The position numbers and the translations under genes were made by a program. A stretch of 64,000 nucleotides of DNA from Zoroaster sp. YZ-2022 (Eukaryota > Echinodermata > Asteroidea > Forcipulatida > Zoroasteridae): contig CM055816.1 in assembly GCA_029582265.1 (NCBI GenBank), forward strand, positions 22,965,825 to 23,029,824, given 5' to 3'. The notes under the pieces were generated by a model. That model did not search any database. It was not told the origin of the DNA and saw only the letters and a list, made by a program, of their open reading frames with translations. The first letter of the stretch is position 1, and the number at the start of each line of letters is the position of its first letter. Below are positions 1 to 10,569 of this stretch, piece after piece.

Positions 1-225
1 ATGTTTTAATCTGGACCTCTTGGGAGACCAGTACTTTGTATTGAAAGAGATATCCAGAATAAAGATAGAATAAACAAACAAACAAACACTATCATGTGTA
101 TAGCACTGTATACTCGGTGAAAAAACTTCACAGGCGACTCGGGCTTGATTCGAACCAGTGACATCCTGCTTACTAGTGCAGACGTCCTAACCTCTCGACC
201 ACCGAGCTTGCCCGATGACAATTGG
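1..225 (-). mobile_element. tRNA-derived SINE, minus strand
   Basis: Read on the minus strand, positions 225-140 look like a tRNA head: an A-box-like stretch (CGGTGGTCGAGAGGTTAGG) is followed by a B box (GGTTCGAATC). The body then runs leftward and ends near an AAAC-type simple tail around 75-90. A tRNA head, unrelated body and short simple tail is the usual SINE layout. The two short open frames over it are not genes. The family differs from the more common SINE in this window, which has a GTGGCCGAG head. Confidence 0.6.
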
Positions 226-570
226 CCGGCTAGAATCTTATACAGCAGTGGGTTTCGCGATATTTATACTTTATTTCATTTATGGGTTACCATTGAATCC
301 GTCCCTGTTTATGTCTCCAAGCGCAGCAATAGAAAATCCAAACTGGCCGGCTGGGTGAGTACCAGTCAACATGTCAGATTGTTGAAATGAGCCCTGAGAA
401 AAGATGAACATAATTCAGAACAATAATTTTACTTGAAAAAATGTGCTTTTAAAACAATGCGCTTTATTATGCAGAGAAGGTACAAGATTTATATTTGATA
501 GCATACATGCAGATCATTTAAAATCTCTAGTGTTCGACATAACAATGTTCGTGTCGGTAAAACTTGTAGC
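226..570. other. intergenic, no gene seen
   Basis: No open frame with recognisable similarity, no RNA gene and no clear repeat boundary was found here. The sequence is ordinary AT-rich intergenic DNA between a SINE and a recurring 100-bp repeat. Confidence 0.5.
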
Positions 571-695
571 TTTGCATGGTGAAGAGGATAAGTAAGACTA
601 ATTGCGGTGACACCATGTGAAATTCTCAATTGAGTAGTAATTAGTTCTGAAAAGAACTGATGCTTTGATCGTCCTCTAGGATAAAAGCACTTCAC
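571..695 (+). repeat. dispersed repeat, family P copy 1
   Basis: The stretch with AATTGCGGTGACACCATGTG and TAATTAGTTCTGAAAAGAAC recurs almost unchanged at 48527-48695 and 51070-51195. It ends with a GATCGTCCTC motif. In the third copy this end forms a hairpin followed by a sequence reading GAAACGTCG on the other strand. That ending is reminiscent of Penelope-like element termini, but no reverse transcriptase is present, so the family assignment is only a suggestion. Confidence 0.6.
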
Positions 696-1870
696 ATGAC
701 GTTGCTTAATAAAGTCATTGCTGGTGAACTGATGTCATTGATTCTTCAGTCAATTTTTCAGTCAATTAGTTTGTGAAATATCTTACAGTGATTAACTTCC
801 CGTTTAAAAGGAAAATGCGAGCCTACTCAGTAAAAAAAAATTGAAAAGATTAAACAACCCTACTAATCCTGTGAAACGAATCGTGGACAAACGTACCCAC
901 GAAAGGCATTTCACGCCTCAACATGATTTCATCGGCGGATCTATGTAGGGTGGGGATGCAAGGGGAAAATTACCCCCATGTTATCACCATAAATGTTCAT
1001 TTACCATTATGTATATTTAGTGTGCTCCACCCCTTTATTTACACTGTGAATCCATGTCTGAATCTGATTTCATAAGACTTCACTCACATCTTCATCCTGG
1101 AGGTAAACATACACTCTTCCAATCTCCCATCGTTCAATCAGGTTATTGGGATCAGCGTACATCGGTGCGCCAATAATGAGGTCATCCCGTCTAAACAAAT
1201 ATAATCAAATCAGTATCAAAATCTGGGCAAATATAAATCGAAATCAGGTCAAATCAAGTCAGAATTGGATCAGGTTCAATAAATCATGATCAAAATCAAA
1301 TCCGATTCTTAAACAGGTTCAGTCAAATCGGGTTTTATCAGATGAAATTATTATGTGGTATGCAGATTGTTCGAATGATTTGTTGATTGAGTTGATTTTG
1401 TCTGGCCACATGGATCAAAATTGCGGGGTCTGATCCTGATCGTCCTCGCGTTCCCACTTGGGAACGGGGTGTTGGCGATCGTCCTTCTCAAAAACAAAAC
1501 AAAAAAACATGTCAGCACGGAAATTTGTATTATTATTTTTATCTACCCTTTTCCCTCACCAAGCATACTTCATTCAAGTCGACCCAGTTTGTGGACAAAT
1601 GCTATTTAGCCACTAGTCGGTCGGGATTATTTTTCGTTCTGTTCACTGGTAGATACAGGAGAGTGAGCACAATGGTGATTTCGTATTAAACTCATTATTA
1701 TTACATAACAAAAAAATATAAAATGGACAATTTAGATTTAAGTCAAAACTCATCTTATGTCACATTTCTTCAAAGATGTTGTAATTGCATTGTAGATACA
1801 TGTATCTCAGTACATAAATTTTTCCCTATGCTATCATTGTAAATTGTTTGTATTCATGTTTTTTCTTTGT
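696..1870. other. intergenic, no gene seen
   Basis: No supported gene. Between about 1195 and 1400 the sequence is rich in short irregular repeats of ATCAAATC/AATCAGGT type, which look like low-complexity DNA rather than coding sequence. The short open frame at 1421-1609 shows no recognisable domain. Confidence 0.5.
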
Positions 1871-1871
1871 T

Positions 1872-1920
1872 TCCGCGCCTTGAGCACCCAGCAGGGTGGA
1901 TATGTGCGCTCTACAAATCT

Positions 1921-1964
<44 letters not shown>
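1872..1964 (+). mobile_element. SINE 3' fragment with ATT tail
   Basis: The body end GCGCCTTGAGCAC, followed by TGGATATGTGCGCTC and a long ATT repeat (1922-1962), matches the 3' end of the SINE family whose near-complete plus-strand copy is at 38747-38998. The tRNA-like head is missing, so this is a 5'-truncated copy. Confidence 0.75.
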
Positions 1965-3000
1965 TTTAGTTGAGTGGGTCAGTCGAGAACGATCACCAAT
2001 TTGTGTGCATATGTACCGACAAAAATACCATGGGGGGAAGTAACTGACAACATTACAAACAGACCCATTCGGTCTGATGGTGGGGGAGGCATGACCCCCC
2101 CCCCCTGCCACACCCATTTCGCTACATGTGTACATTTGAGCTTCCGTTTCTAGAGTTTACAAGGGGAGTAATTTAACGTATACACACCCATCCCCATTCA
2201 CATCTGTTGCAACCAAGGCGTGGCCAAAATAGGCAGACATTTGACTCCCGAGTATGTCCGTAACCGAGGTGAAGTTATCGGACATTATGGTAACCTGAAT
2301 AATAGATCCAGAACACAATGACAATAAGTTAGCTTTTCAGCATTTGTAGAGTCTGCAATTTTTGTACTCATTCTTAATATAAATAGAGAATAAGCTGTTG
2401 CAAAATGCTTACCAACCTAAAGGACCTGTAATATAAATGCAAAATAAATGCTATTGGCCTTACATTTCAAACCTTGCAGGTTCTTTCTTAAAGGAAAATT
2501 CGTTCTTAATATATGAGAATTGCCGGAAATAATAATGCAGAATACGTAAATGTCACAGTTTCACCTAAAAATCTCTATTTGAGGTGCTATCGTTTCAGTG
2601 AAATTAGTGAATTAATTTCCAAACTGAATTTCTGACATCCCTCGTTGATAGGAATAAGAACAATATGTTTACATTTTTACAATGTTTTTTCGTTAACGAC
2701 ACAATGGAATAAGCTGAAACTTTAACAGGCTGGTTTTTACACAGATCTTAATTCTTATGAAGTATGGATGCATTTACAGACATTTTACCAAACGAGTATA
2801 CTGGTTTTTAAGAACAGCTTCAAACATGTTTTAAATGGAAGGTAAAACATTGGTATATATTTTTTTTTACCAGATTATCAAATTAACTATTATCTAACAT
2901 GGTGTAAAGCTGGTAAAAGTGTCAATATTTACTCATCTTGTTCTGTCTGTATTAAAATAACTTAAAATACTAATAGTCAGGTGGCTTAGTGTTAAATTTC
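1965..3000. other. intergenic, no gene seen
   Basis: AT-rich sequence without a recognisable gene. A stretch near 2690-2830 (GCTGAAACTTTAACAGGCTGG and then TTTACCAAACGAG) resembles a dispersed motif also seen near 10060-10150, 13550-14090 and 22925-23010, so an old repeat is probable. Confidence 0.45.
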
Positions 3001-3144
3001 AAGATTACCGTTACATGGCGGATAAAAGCACCATTTTTGGCACAAAGCTTCCTTAGGGCCTACTAATTAATATTAGCCTAGGAGCCCTCCGGAGTTTTTA
3101 AGCGATCGCTACTAGAGGGCGTTTTTGAGGTTTTTTTGCCCATT

Positions 3145-3410
3145 TTTGGTCAAAAATCGTATTTTCCCCATAATTTCCGTTTTTGTTCGTCCAAAAGCTA
3201 TAAAACTTGGCAAACATTATTATTTTGACTTAATCTATAATATTACATCCTATAGTCATGCTGGGGTCACCCTGTGGGGCGCTATAATCCCTTAATTTAT
3301 CAAATTTTTAGGAAAAACTAGTATTTAGCGGGTTTTTTTTCACTTAAAATCAATATTGCCGCCGCCTTTCAGGGCCCAAGGTGCAATAATGAGACATCGT
3401 TGACAATTCT
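3145..3410 (+). repeat. left long inverted repeat
   Basis: This segment is the inverted counterpart of 5505-5760, with scattered substitutions and a few small indels. It may extend further left to about 3100, where CTACTAGAGGGCG and a TTTTTGCCC run match the diverged relative at 38085-38130. The corresponding part on the right side has been replaced by a TA repeat. Confidence 0.85.
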
Positions 3411-3560
3411 GTATTAATTTTTGGCCTAAAAAGTAAGAAAGTAAGCAATTTCATGTAAAACACCAATTTTTGTTGGGAGTTTAGATGTTTAATGTCTCTA
3501 TCTATTACATGTATGGGGTATTCTGACATTGTCTGATGCAGACACTAAGCACAGATTGAT

Positions 3561-5087
3561 GTGCGGAGCCACTCTATCCATGACCCAATCAAGAGGAATT
3601 CTCTAGCACTATTCAGGAAACCTAAACGCATGGCAACATCTAAGCAGGGGAAGAAGATCAAAGTGCTTCAGAACAATGTGGCACTCTTTGGCCAGCTATA
3701 CATATCTATGCAGAACCGGGGTGGTGACTTGGCCAAGTTCTTTGCACATGAGATACAGTCCTTCCCTCCTTCCCTCTCAGACTTCGGCAAGCTTCATTTG
3801 CCAAGCACAAAGTCTGACCTGCTGAAATGTCTTGAGCAACCTGGTCAATCAGAGCCACCTTCTACCTATGACTGCAAAGTCCTGGATGGTGCCTTCATCG
3901 TACACTGCCTGCCCACTACCAGCGTAAGCACCTTCAATGAGTATGCAGACAGGGTGTTCATCCCTTACCTGGAGAAGCAGCAGCAGGATGCCACGAGGTT
4001 GGATGTTGTGTGGGACACATATATCTCAGACAGTTTGAAGGAGTCTACCCGAGAAAAGAGAGGCAAGGGTGTGCGCAGGAAAGTGTCTGGCGAGACCAAA
4101 CTGCCAGGCAATTGGATGGACTTCCTCCGTGACCCACTGAACAAGAAGGAGCTGTTTGCCTTTTTGACTTCGAAGGTTGAAGAGATCAACTTGCCGCCAT
4201 CCAAAGCTGTATATGTCACATCAGGGCAAGCTGTGGCATTCGTTGGTGCCAGCATCCCCATGGAAAACTGCAATCACGAGGAGGCGGACACCAGGGTTGT
4301 GGTTCATGTGCTACATGCACTGAAACAGGGGGGAAAGACTATCCATGTGCGTACTGTGGACACAGATGTTGTAGTAATCCTTGCTGGCACATTCCATAAT
4401 CTGATTGCGACTCAACCTTTGGCCGACATCTGGGTGGCTTTTGGCATGGGCAAGAATTACAGGTTTTACCACATCAACGCCATCTGCGCAAGCCTAGGGC
4501 AGCCACAATCACGAGCATTACCTGTGTTCCACGCATTTTCAGGTTGCGTGACAACCTCTGCCTTCAACGGCAAGGGCAAGAAGTCGGTTTGGCAGGCCTG
4601 GCAGGCCTATGAATACGTCACAGAGACATTTGTGTATCTGGCCAGTCATCCATTCCAGATCCTGGAACTCGACGACGACCATTTCCAAAAGCTCGAGAGA
4701 CTGACTGTTATCCTCTATGACAAAACCAGTCCTTTGAGCTCTGTCAACGAGACAAGAAGAGAACTCTTCTGCCATAAGAATCGAGCAATGGACAAACTGC
4801 CACCCACCAGAGATGCGCTACTCCAGCATGTCCGACGGGCAGTGTATCAAGCAGGAATCTGGACGACCTGCACAGAAACACAGCTTGTGGTTCCTTCTCC
4901 ACAGGACTTTGCCTGGACCAAGTTATCAGAGTCATGGGTACCAGTTTGGATGACAATTCCAGAGGTTTCCAGATCGTGCAGTGAGCTTATCATGAGATGC
5001 TCATGCAAAGGAGACTGCTCCAACTGCAAATGCGGCAAAGCAAATCTGGACTGCTCACCACTTTGCAAGTGCAAATGTACTCCATAG
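3561..5087 (+). pseudogene. EADTR-family ORF (PIN-like nuclease candidate), N-truncated
   Basis: The 508-codon frame belongs to a family that is scattered in high copy through many animal genomes and usually annotated only as uncharacterised. Family signatures are visible: HEEADTR (residues 239-245), TVDTDVVVI (265-273), HAFSGCVTTS (324-333) and a Cys-rich tail (480-506) that could bind zinc. The spacing of acidic residues with hydrophobic strands resembles PIN/FEN-like nucleases; this is inference. From memory of the family the third motif normally reads GCD, so Val330 would remove a key acidic residue. Known relatives are about twice as long, so the N-terminal half appears missing. The frame opens on GTG; the first in-frame ATG is 3630. 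It lies between long inverted repeats. It is probably a transposon-associated relic, but the frame is uninterrupted. Confidence 0.7.
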
Positions 5088-5229
5088 AACATTGTAAATG
5101 GTATGTTACAGTACTTTAATAGACATCACATAACAATTCCACATACTTGAAAGAAACTGTTCATACACATTGCATTCAAACTCAATCCCATGCAATGGCC
5201 TAGTGTCCGTGGTGTGAGATAGTATGGAA

Positions 5230-5375
5230 AATGGGAGACTTTCCAGAACGCTAGGTGACAGCAGACCTACCGGGTTTTTCCATTGTTCGAAGATCACGCG
5301 CATGCTCAGAATGACGTAAACAATGGAAATTTACCCGGTAGGTCTGCCGCCATTAGTGTCTGAAAGTCTCCCATT
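5230..5375. repeat. 146-bp hairpin (foldback MITE-like)
   Basis: The two halves are inverted copies: the left arm begins AATGGGAGACTTTCCAGA and the right arm ends with TCTGAAAGTCTCCCATT. Arms of about 57 bases surround a short centre containing GCGCATGC. It sits between the EADTR-family ORF and the right long inverted repeat, so it is nested in that element. Confidence 0.8.
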
Positions 5376-5504
5376 GAGAACTGATCGGTGGCTTACAAAT
5401 ATAGCATGATGTTTTGTCATAAATGTCGGCCATCTTTAAATTTGTTGTTTAACATGTTTTTTTTTACTTTTAAGGCCCCCCCCCCAAAAAAAAATATAGA
5501 ATTG

Positions 5505-5753
5505 TCAACCAGGTATCATTATTGCACCTTGTGTCTTCAAAGGTAGCGGACATATTGGGTTTTTTTTGTGAAAAAAACGCTAACAAATTTTTCCTAAAAA
5601 TGGGATAAATTAACGGATTATAGCGCCCCACAGGGAGACCCCAGCATGACTATTATGATGTCATATTATAGATTAAGTCAAAATAATAACGTTTGCCAAG
5701 TTTTATAGCTTTTGGACGAACAAAATCGGAAATTATGGGGAAAATACGATTTT

Positions 5754-5760
<7 letters not shown>
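5505..5760 (-). repeat. right long inverted repeat
   Basis: This is the inverted counterpart of 3145-3410. It is followed directly by a TA dinucleotide repeat that hides the outer end. Confidence 0.85.

Positions 5761-5793
<33 letters not shown>
5756..5793. repeat. (TA)n microsatellite
   Basis: About 38 bases of uninterrupted TA repeat lie at the outer edge of the right inverted repeat. Confidence 0.95.
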
Positions 5794-5795
<2 letters not shown>

Positions 5796-6345
5796 ACCTT
5801 AATTCGAATCCAGCCACCTTGCTTTTCTCAAGATGAATAAAGTGAGGCAAAACATGATATACAATACCCTAGCCACAGAGACATTTCAATCACCGCTATA
5901 ACGTCTGCAATGTCCATGGAGTGGATAACCAAAATACACAGTTTACCACAGTGGCATACAGTAACTAAAGGTGAACATTGAGGGCGGGGTACGTGGCCCT
6001 ATATCCTCACCAGAGGTCTGTGTCCCATGGGTTCCCTCAGAATTCGGATTCCTAAGGAAAACACAAGGGTCTGTTATGAAATGTGCCCCAAGTGGCCCCT
6101 GAAGATCCTGGTACCCTCGGCAAGTTACTCCCTACTAAACCAACCCTAGTTACACCGATGAGTTGACCGTATCCTTGGCAATCAATAGATTAGGCAATCA
6201 ATAGAAAAGTCTACAGTTTCTGGTCATAGGTCGCTGGGCTTCAAAATTGGCGCGGTGACCCGCATTTTTAATTTGTTATTTTTTAATTTGTTATTTATAT
6301 TATATATTTTTTTTTTGGGGGGTGGGGACTCTTTTTTGCCGAGCA
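5794..6345. other. intergenic, no gene seen
   Basis: No gene or repeat with clear limits was recognised between the TA microsatellite and the next SINE. Confidence 0.5.
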
Positions 6346-6348
6346 GTG

Positions 6349-6700
6349 AATAATAATAATAATAATAATAATAATGTGTGGACTTATATAGCACACGTAT
6401 CCACCAACTAAGTGGTGCTCAAGGCGCATTATATTATTACCCCTGGTCATAAGGCTCATAAGGCTCATAAATCATTCCTGAAACCATCTCAGCTTCCTGG
6501 GGAGTATACAGCTCAATTGCTGCCATTACAGCGCATATAGGGCTAATCAACCAACTCTGCCCTCACAGGTACCCATTTAACCCCTGGGTGGAGAGAAGCA
6601 ATTATTTTTAAGTGTCTTGCTCAAGGACACAAGTGTCACGGCTGAGATTCGAACCCACATTCTGCTGCTAACACCAGAACTTGAGCGGTTATTGGAACCA
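6349..6700 (-). mobile_element. tRNA-like SINE, minus strand
   Basis: An AAT tail (6349-6374) is followed by the conserved body (GTGTGGACTTATATAGC, then GGTGCTCAAGGCGCATT) and the B-box complement GATTCGAACCC near 6645. The far part of the tRNA-like head is degraded after GAGCGG. The same body occurs at 7520, 24991, 28751, 38747, 47014, 49592 and 60705. Confidence 0.85.
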
Positions 6701-7519
6701 GACCAAATTTCCCACACACAACGTATGCTGGTTAAGCTAGAGAGGCCTCACAAATCGGGCAAACTTTCATACTCCTATGTAAAAAAAAAATGCGTTGAAA
6801 ACACAGCACATTAGAATTCCAATCGATCCAGAAATTTTTGCTGCAATTAGACATCTTTTCATAGCAAAATAAAGTAAACTAAATATACCGATGCGCGGGT
6901 CTGACCCAACGCGCGGAGCCAGAAACAGGAAACTTGTTTGTCCTCATACAATACCTTGTAAATAATAGCTTCCTGGGTTTCCAAGAATCAACGTTAAATC
7001 CTGAAAATGTTACAGAAAGAGAATGTTTGTTTACTAACAACCAAAGATTAAAGGGAATATACAACATTGGTAATATTTGGTAGCTTATGTTAATTTCAAC
7101 CCTCTAGTTTTCAAGATATATACTACTCAAAGCAATTTAGGGAACACCAGAATAATCTCAGTTAAAGCAAGATCATTTATTTCAGATAAACACAATGTTT
7201 CACAGAATTGATGAGAAACAACTGCACAATGAAACAGATGATAAAGGATGCATGTAGTGATTACACATTTCATGACATGACTACTGAAAGAGAGAGGGGG
7301 TTTGCAAATGAAAATCCCGGTTCATGGAACATTTCAAACCTATTTGATGTTAAAAATCCGGTGTTCCCTGAATTGTTTTGAGTAGTATCACAGAAATATA
7401 ACTGTGGAAATTTTGCATGAAGTATACATTTAGATAATTATTTGTTAATACTTTGATGATCTGGTAATTGCCAATGTTGTATATTCCCTTTCAAGGCATA
7501 CAACTGCTCAGCGCAAAAA
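6701..7519. other. intergenic, no gene seen
   Basis: No supported gene. The segment at 7125-7390 begins with TACTACTCAAAGCAATTTAGG and ends with the near-inverse CAATTGTTTTGAGTAGTA. This suggests a MITE-like unit of about 260 bases (roughly 7127-7388) with short terminal inverted repeats. Confidence 0.5.
7127..7388. mobile_element. candidate MITE with TACTACTCAAA inverted ends
   Basis: The left end reads TACTACTCAAAGCAATTTAGG with GAACACC close by; the right end reads GGTGTTCCCTGAATTG then TTTTGAGTAGTA. The two ends are imperfect inverted copies of about 30 bases. No coding sequence lies inside. The TA at each outer edge would fit a TA-targeting family. Confidence 0.6.
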
Positions 7520-7887
7520 CAATAATGTGGACAACAACAATAATGTGGACTTATCACGTATCCACCAAACTGGTGCTCAAGGCGCATTATATTATTACCC
7601 CTGCTCATCAGGCTCATAAATCATTCCTGAAACCATCTCAGCTCCCTGGGGAGTATACAGCTCAATTGCTGCCATTACAGCGCATATAGGGCTAATCAAA
7701 CACAACAACCAACTCTGCCCTCACAGGTAGCCATTTACCCCTGGGTGGAGAGAAGCAATTATGGTAAAGTGTCTTGCTCAAGGACACAAGTACCCCGGTC
7801 GCGGTTGGGATTCGAACCCACATTCTGACGACTCAGCCATCAGAACACAAATCTGATGCACTAAACCGCTCGACCATGGCACTACAA
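7520..7887 (-). mobile_element. tRNA-like SINE, minus strand
   Basis: The conserved SINE body is followed by TTCGAACCCACATTCTG and CGCTCGACCATGGCAC, the complement of the tRNA-like A and B boxes, so the head is present. The overlapping open frames are produced by the repeat. Confidence 0.85.
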
Positions 7888-7932
7888 CATAGGGTCTATG
7901 CAAGTAAAGGGATAGTATATCATCACAACCGG

Positions 7933-8324
7933 TATTGTACTAAGGCTGTGCCGGGTATCCGGGTATCCGGATACCCGACCGAAAATGTCATTACCCGGTT
8001 CCATTTTTCGGTTCCAATTACCCGTAAACGACTTTTCAGTATTCCAACTGAACATTTAAAGCCACACAAAATAATGGAAGTCTCTGATTTTTTTTTTGGC
8101 TAACAAATTGAAGAAAACTTTAGAAGTAATATTTGCCGACAACCATTCACATACTTGCTGGCTTTTGTTTGAAACTTGTGTTTATATTTTTTTTCATAGG
8201 CCTACATTCGGGAGTATTTATGTGTTTTTACAAAATTGTTTACGTGTACCCGGGTATCCGAAGATTTCAAATTTCGGGTATCCGGTTCCCGAAATAACCG
8301 AAAACGCACAGCCCTATATTGCAC
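7933..8324. mobile_element. hAT-type MITE with 8-bp target duplication
   Basis: Element 7941-8316 starts TAAGGCTGTGC and ends GCACAGCCCTA. It is flanked by TATTGTAC (7933-7940) and TATTGCAC (8317-8324), an 8-bp target duplication with one mismatch. The interior is rich in GGGTATCCGG/CCGGATACCC repeats in both orientations. Eight-base duplications and this type of end are typical of hAT elements; no transposase is present. Confidence 0.8.
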
Positions 8325-8534
8325 CTTAACAAAAAGCGAAATTCTGTTCACTGTTATTTATAAACAACGCTTGTCAAGCAATAATTCTAATTAGTGTTTT
8401 ATACATGCATTTTTATGGCTGGGAAAAAAAATCAAACAGCGATTGTGTGATAAGCAATGGACCATTGTGGTCCTGTAAATTAATATGATTGAATTTTTCT
8501 TTAAAAACGTATTTCATTAAAGGGTCTGAACCAG

Positions 8535-9362
8535 TTGGAGCCAAGAAGCCTCTCACTCACTAAAGAAGTACTGGAAGAACGTAAACGCTTGGAGGTATCA
8601 GTTGAAGGTCTGCAACCCCAGATCCAGATGGGTGTTTGTAAATTTGAGGAGTTGCGAAGAGAGCATCAAATCCTTGAGCAACATGAGGTCGATATAGAAG
8701 CTAACAAGGATTTTAGCTACGAGGTTGAAGTTCCTAAAAGCAGGCAGATCGACATATCAGGTAGTGGTAACTTCATCACGAATTGCTCTAAATGTCACTT
8801 CACCTGCCACTTCCCTTGTGGTATTGCAAATGACAAAGAAAAGAGGGGCTGTTGGGCAATGACCAGTGGTTCTTGTCGTGTATGTCCAGGTAAGTGCATC
8901 TGGAACGTTCACTTCAACCAAAAATATAAATTTGAATACTACAGCGAGAAAGAGATGCGAACATACGCTGAACTCGAAGAGAGGTATCGGGACGCAGCCG
9001 GCAAAAAACTTACAGTTGAGCAGGTCATTCACAAACACGAACAAGAATTCCTCAACGTCCAGAAGTGCGTGTTTGTGCTGATAACTGACTCTCACCAAAG
9101 TCTAAAGCGTCTGGAAGAGATAGCATTGAAGCCAAACCCACTTAGCACAGTTGAGTATGTAGACTTATTGATTGAGTCAGAGAAGATTGAGGCCAAACCT
9201 GGTTGGCAGTCTAGAGTGAAAGCACTTGAGGATATTCGCAAGCAGGCAGATATAATGGGGAAAGTTAAACAAGCCAACTTTGATCCATTCGAAAATTACA
9301 AGAGAGACTTCGAACGCAGTAAGCAAAACAAGAAAGGCAAACGATGGTACAAGTTTTGGTAG
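8535..9362 (+). pseudogene. detached 3' end of SNTX-like/GTPase gene (open)
   Basis: The frame encodes about 275 residues that match the C-terminal tail of the large gene at 51534-55367. It has a Cys-rich segment (CSKCHFTCHFPC, and further on CRVCPGKCIW) and an acidic/basic helical tail rich in Glu and Lys, ending in KKGKRWYKFW. No in-frame ATG precedes the Cys-rich part (the frame opens at a TTG after a stop at 8502), and the pore-former, FN3 and GTPase parts are absent. It is therefore a gene fragment. It has no internal stop over its length, unlike the tail of the downstream copy. A poly(A) signal AATAAA lies at 9523. It could be an exon of a larger unseen gene, but no upstream exon was recognised. 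Confidence 0.75.
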
Positions 9363-10532
9363 TAATATAAAATAATATCCTATGTGACGAGTTCTTATGG
9401 CGCCCTCTATTGATTACGTAGGCTTATAGTTTGGTTTGTACTGATCCAAGATGGCTCTGATCTACAATCAGAACCTAAAAGTTAACATGCACAATTCCAA
9501 TTAAGCCAATATGGACATTTACAATAAAGAACAATTACAACCTCATAATAATAATAAAAAACATTAACAGAAATTTGCAAATTGTTACGCATCGGAAATC
9601 CGTATTAACTTTGAAAATGTAATCGAATTATAATTCATTTAAGACGCCGCGAGATAACAATCTTGAAGCTTGCAGCACAGAAAAGCGCTCTCATTAAAGT
9701 GGTAACATTAACAAAAATATAAAACTTAAAAAAAAGTTGTCTCTAAGAAGGCTGAAAGAAAGAAGGTTTTTCTGATCTCTGTGGGAAAAAGATAAAGTTG
9801 TTATAGTCTTGATTAAGTCTTATATTTGTTATAAACTGTTAAGCTGTTAAAGTTCATTTGATATCTAGAAAAATATATTAATGATCACAGTTTTACCCGA
9901 AACTTATTTGTTGTGTAAGTTAACGATGGTATTAATCACCATTCGAAAAAATTTTTGTCCGAGGTGATATCATTTTAGTGAAATTAGTAAAACAATTTCC
10001 CAACCGAATAGTCTTCCAGGGATAAACATTTCACGGAAGAATGAATACGAAAATGCAATGTAATAGGCTGGAAGTTGGCTGATTAATGTATATCTTGATT
10101 TAAAAAAAGGATACTTTTAGTGGAAGTTTTGCTAACATTACCAATAGTGTATAATGCATGGCTTAAGATGTACAATAAGAATTTGTTTTCAATTTTCTTA
10201 ATAAGGTGACGTCCAAAATTGTCAACATATCCCTCCCCCAAATAAGTAATTTAAAAAATATTTGTCCTTCTGCGTTCTTGCACTGTTAATCTATAATCTA
10301 CATTTTTTAAGCAACATTTAATGACATAATGGCAACCCCCTCATGTCATCCTTTCCACTTTTCAAGTATTTTTACTGACTGTTTTGACAAATTGACAGCA
10401 CTTGTAAAATGTTCACTGTTTCAAAAAAATATTCCATGCGTGAAATCTTTTCAAAAGAGCTTGCTTACAAGCAGACCTTCGCAAAATTAAACATGGTTGT
10501 GTGATTTACATTGGAAGCCGTGTATAAGGCAA
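9363..10532. other. duplicated 3' flank, noncoding
   Basis: This stretch is alignable base for base with 55368-56470 and has no open frame of its own. It contains the poly(A) signal AATAAA at 9523 and a motif near 10080-10150 related to the 76-bp tandem array. Confidence 0.7.
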
Positions 10533-10569
10533 TGCTAGATGGAAATGTGTTAGGAATAAGATCATTCGT

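Larger units (their letters stand above)
3100..5793 (+). mobile_element. element with ~260-bp inverted repeats around an EADTR-family ORF
   Basis: Positions 3145-3410 and 5505-5760 are inverted copies of each other over about 260 bases with high identity. Shared landmarks are CAAAAGCTATAAAACTTGGC, CATGCTGGGGTC and GTGGGGCGCTATAATCC. The 508-codon frame lies between them. The right end runs into a TA microsatellite (5756-5793), so the exact outer boundary and any target duplication cannot be read. Diverged relatives of this repeat occur near 37975-38300 and 48870-49270. The arrangement suggests a DNA transposon or a transposon-like unit, but capture of an unrelated ORF between two solo repeats is also possible. 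Confidence 0.6.

Noticed and set aside
7774..8329. Two open frames of 77 and 109 codons
   Set aside because: They cover a SINE head and a hAT-type MITE and show no domain.
8757..9098. 113-codon minus-strand frame, also seen at 54807-55097
   Set aside because: It is an antisense shadow of the conserved Cys-rich tail of the SNTX/GTPase gene; its conservation follows from the sense coding.
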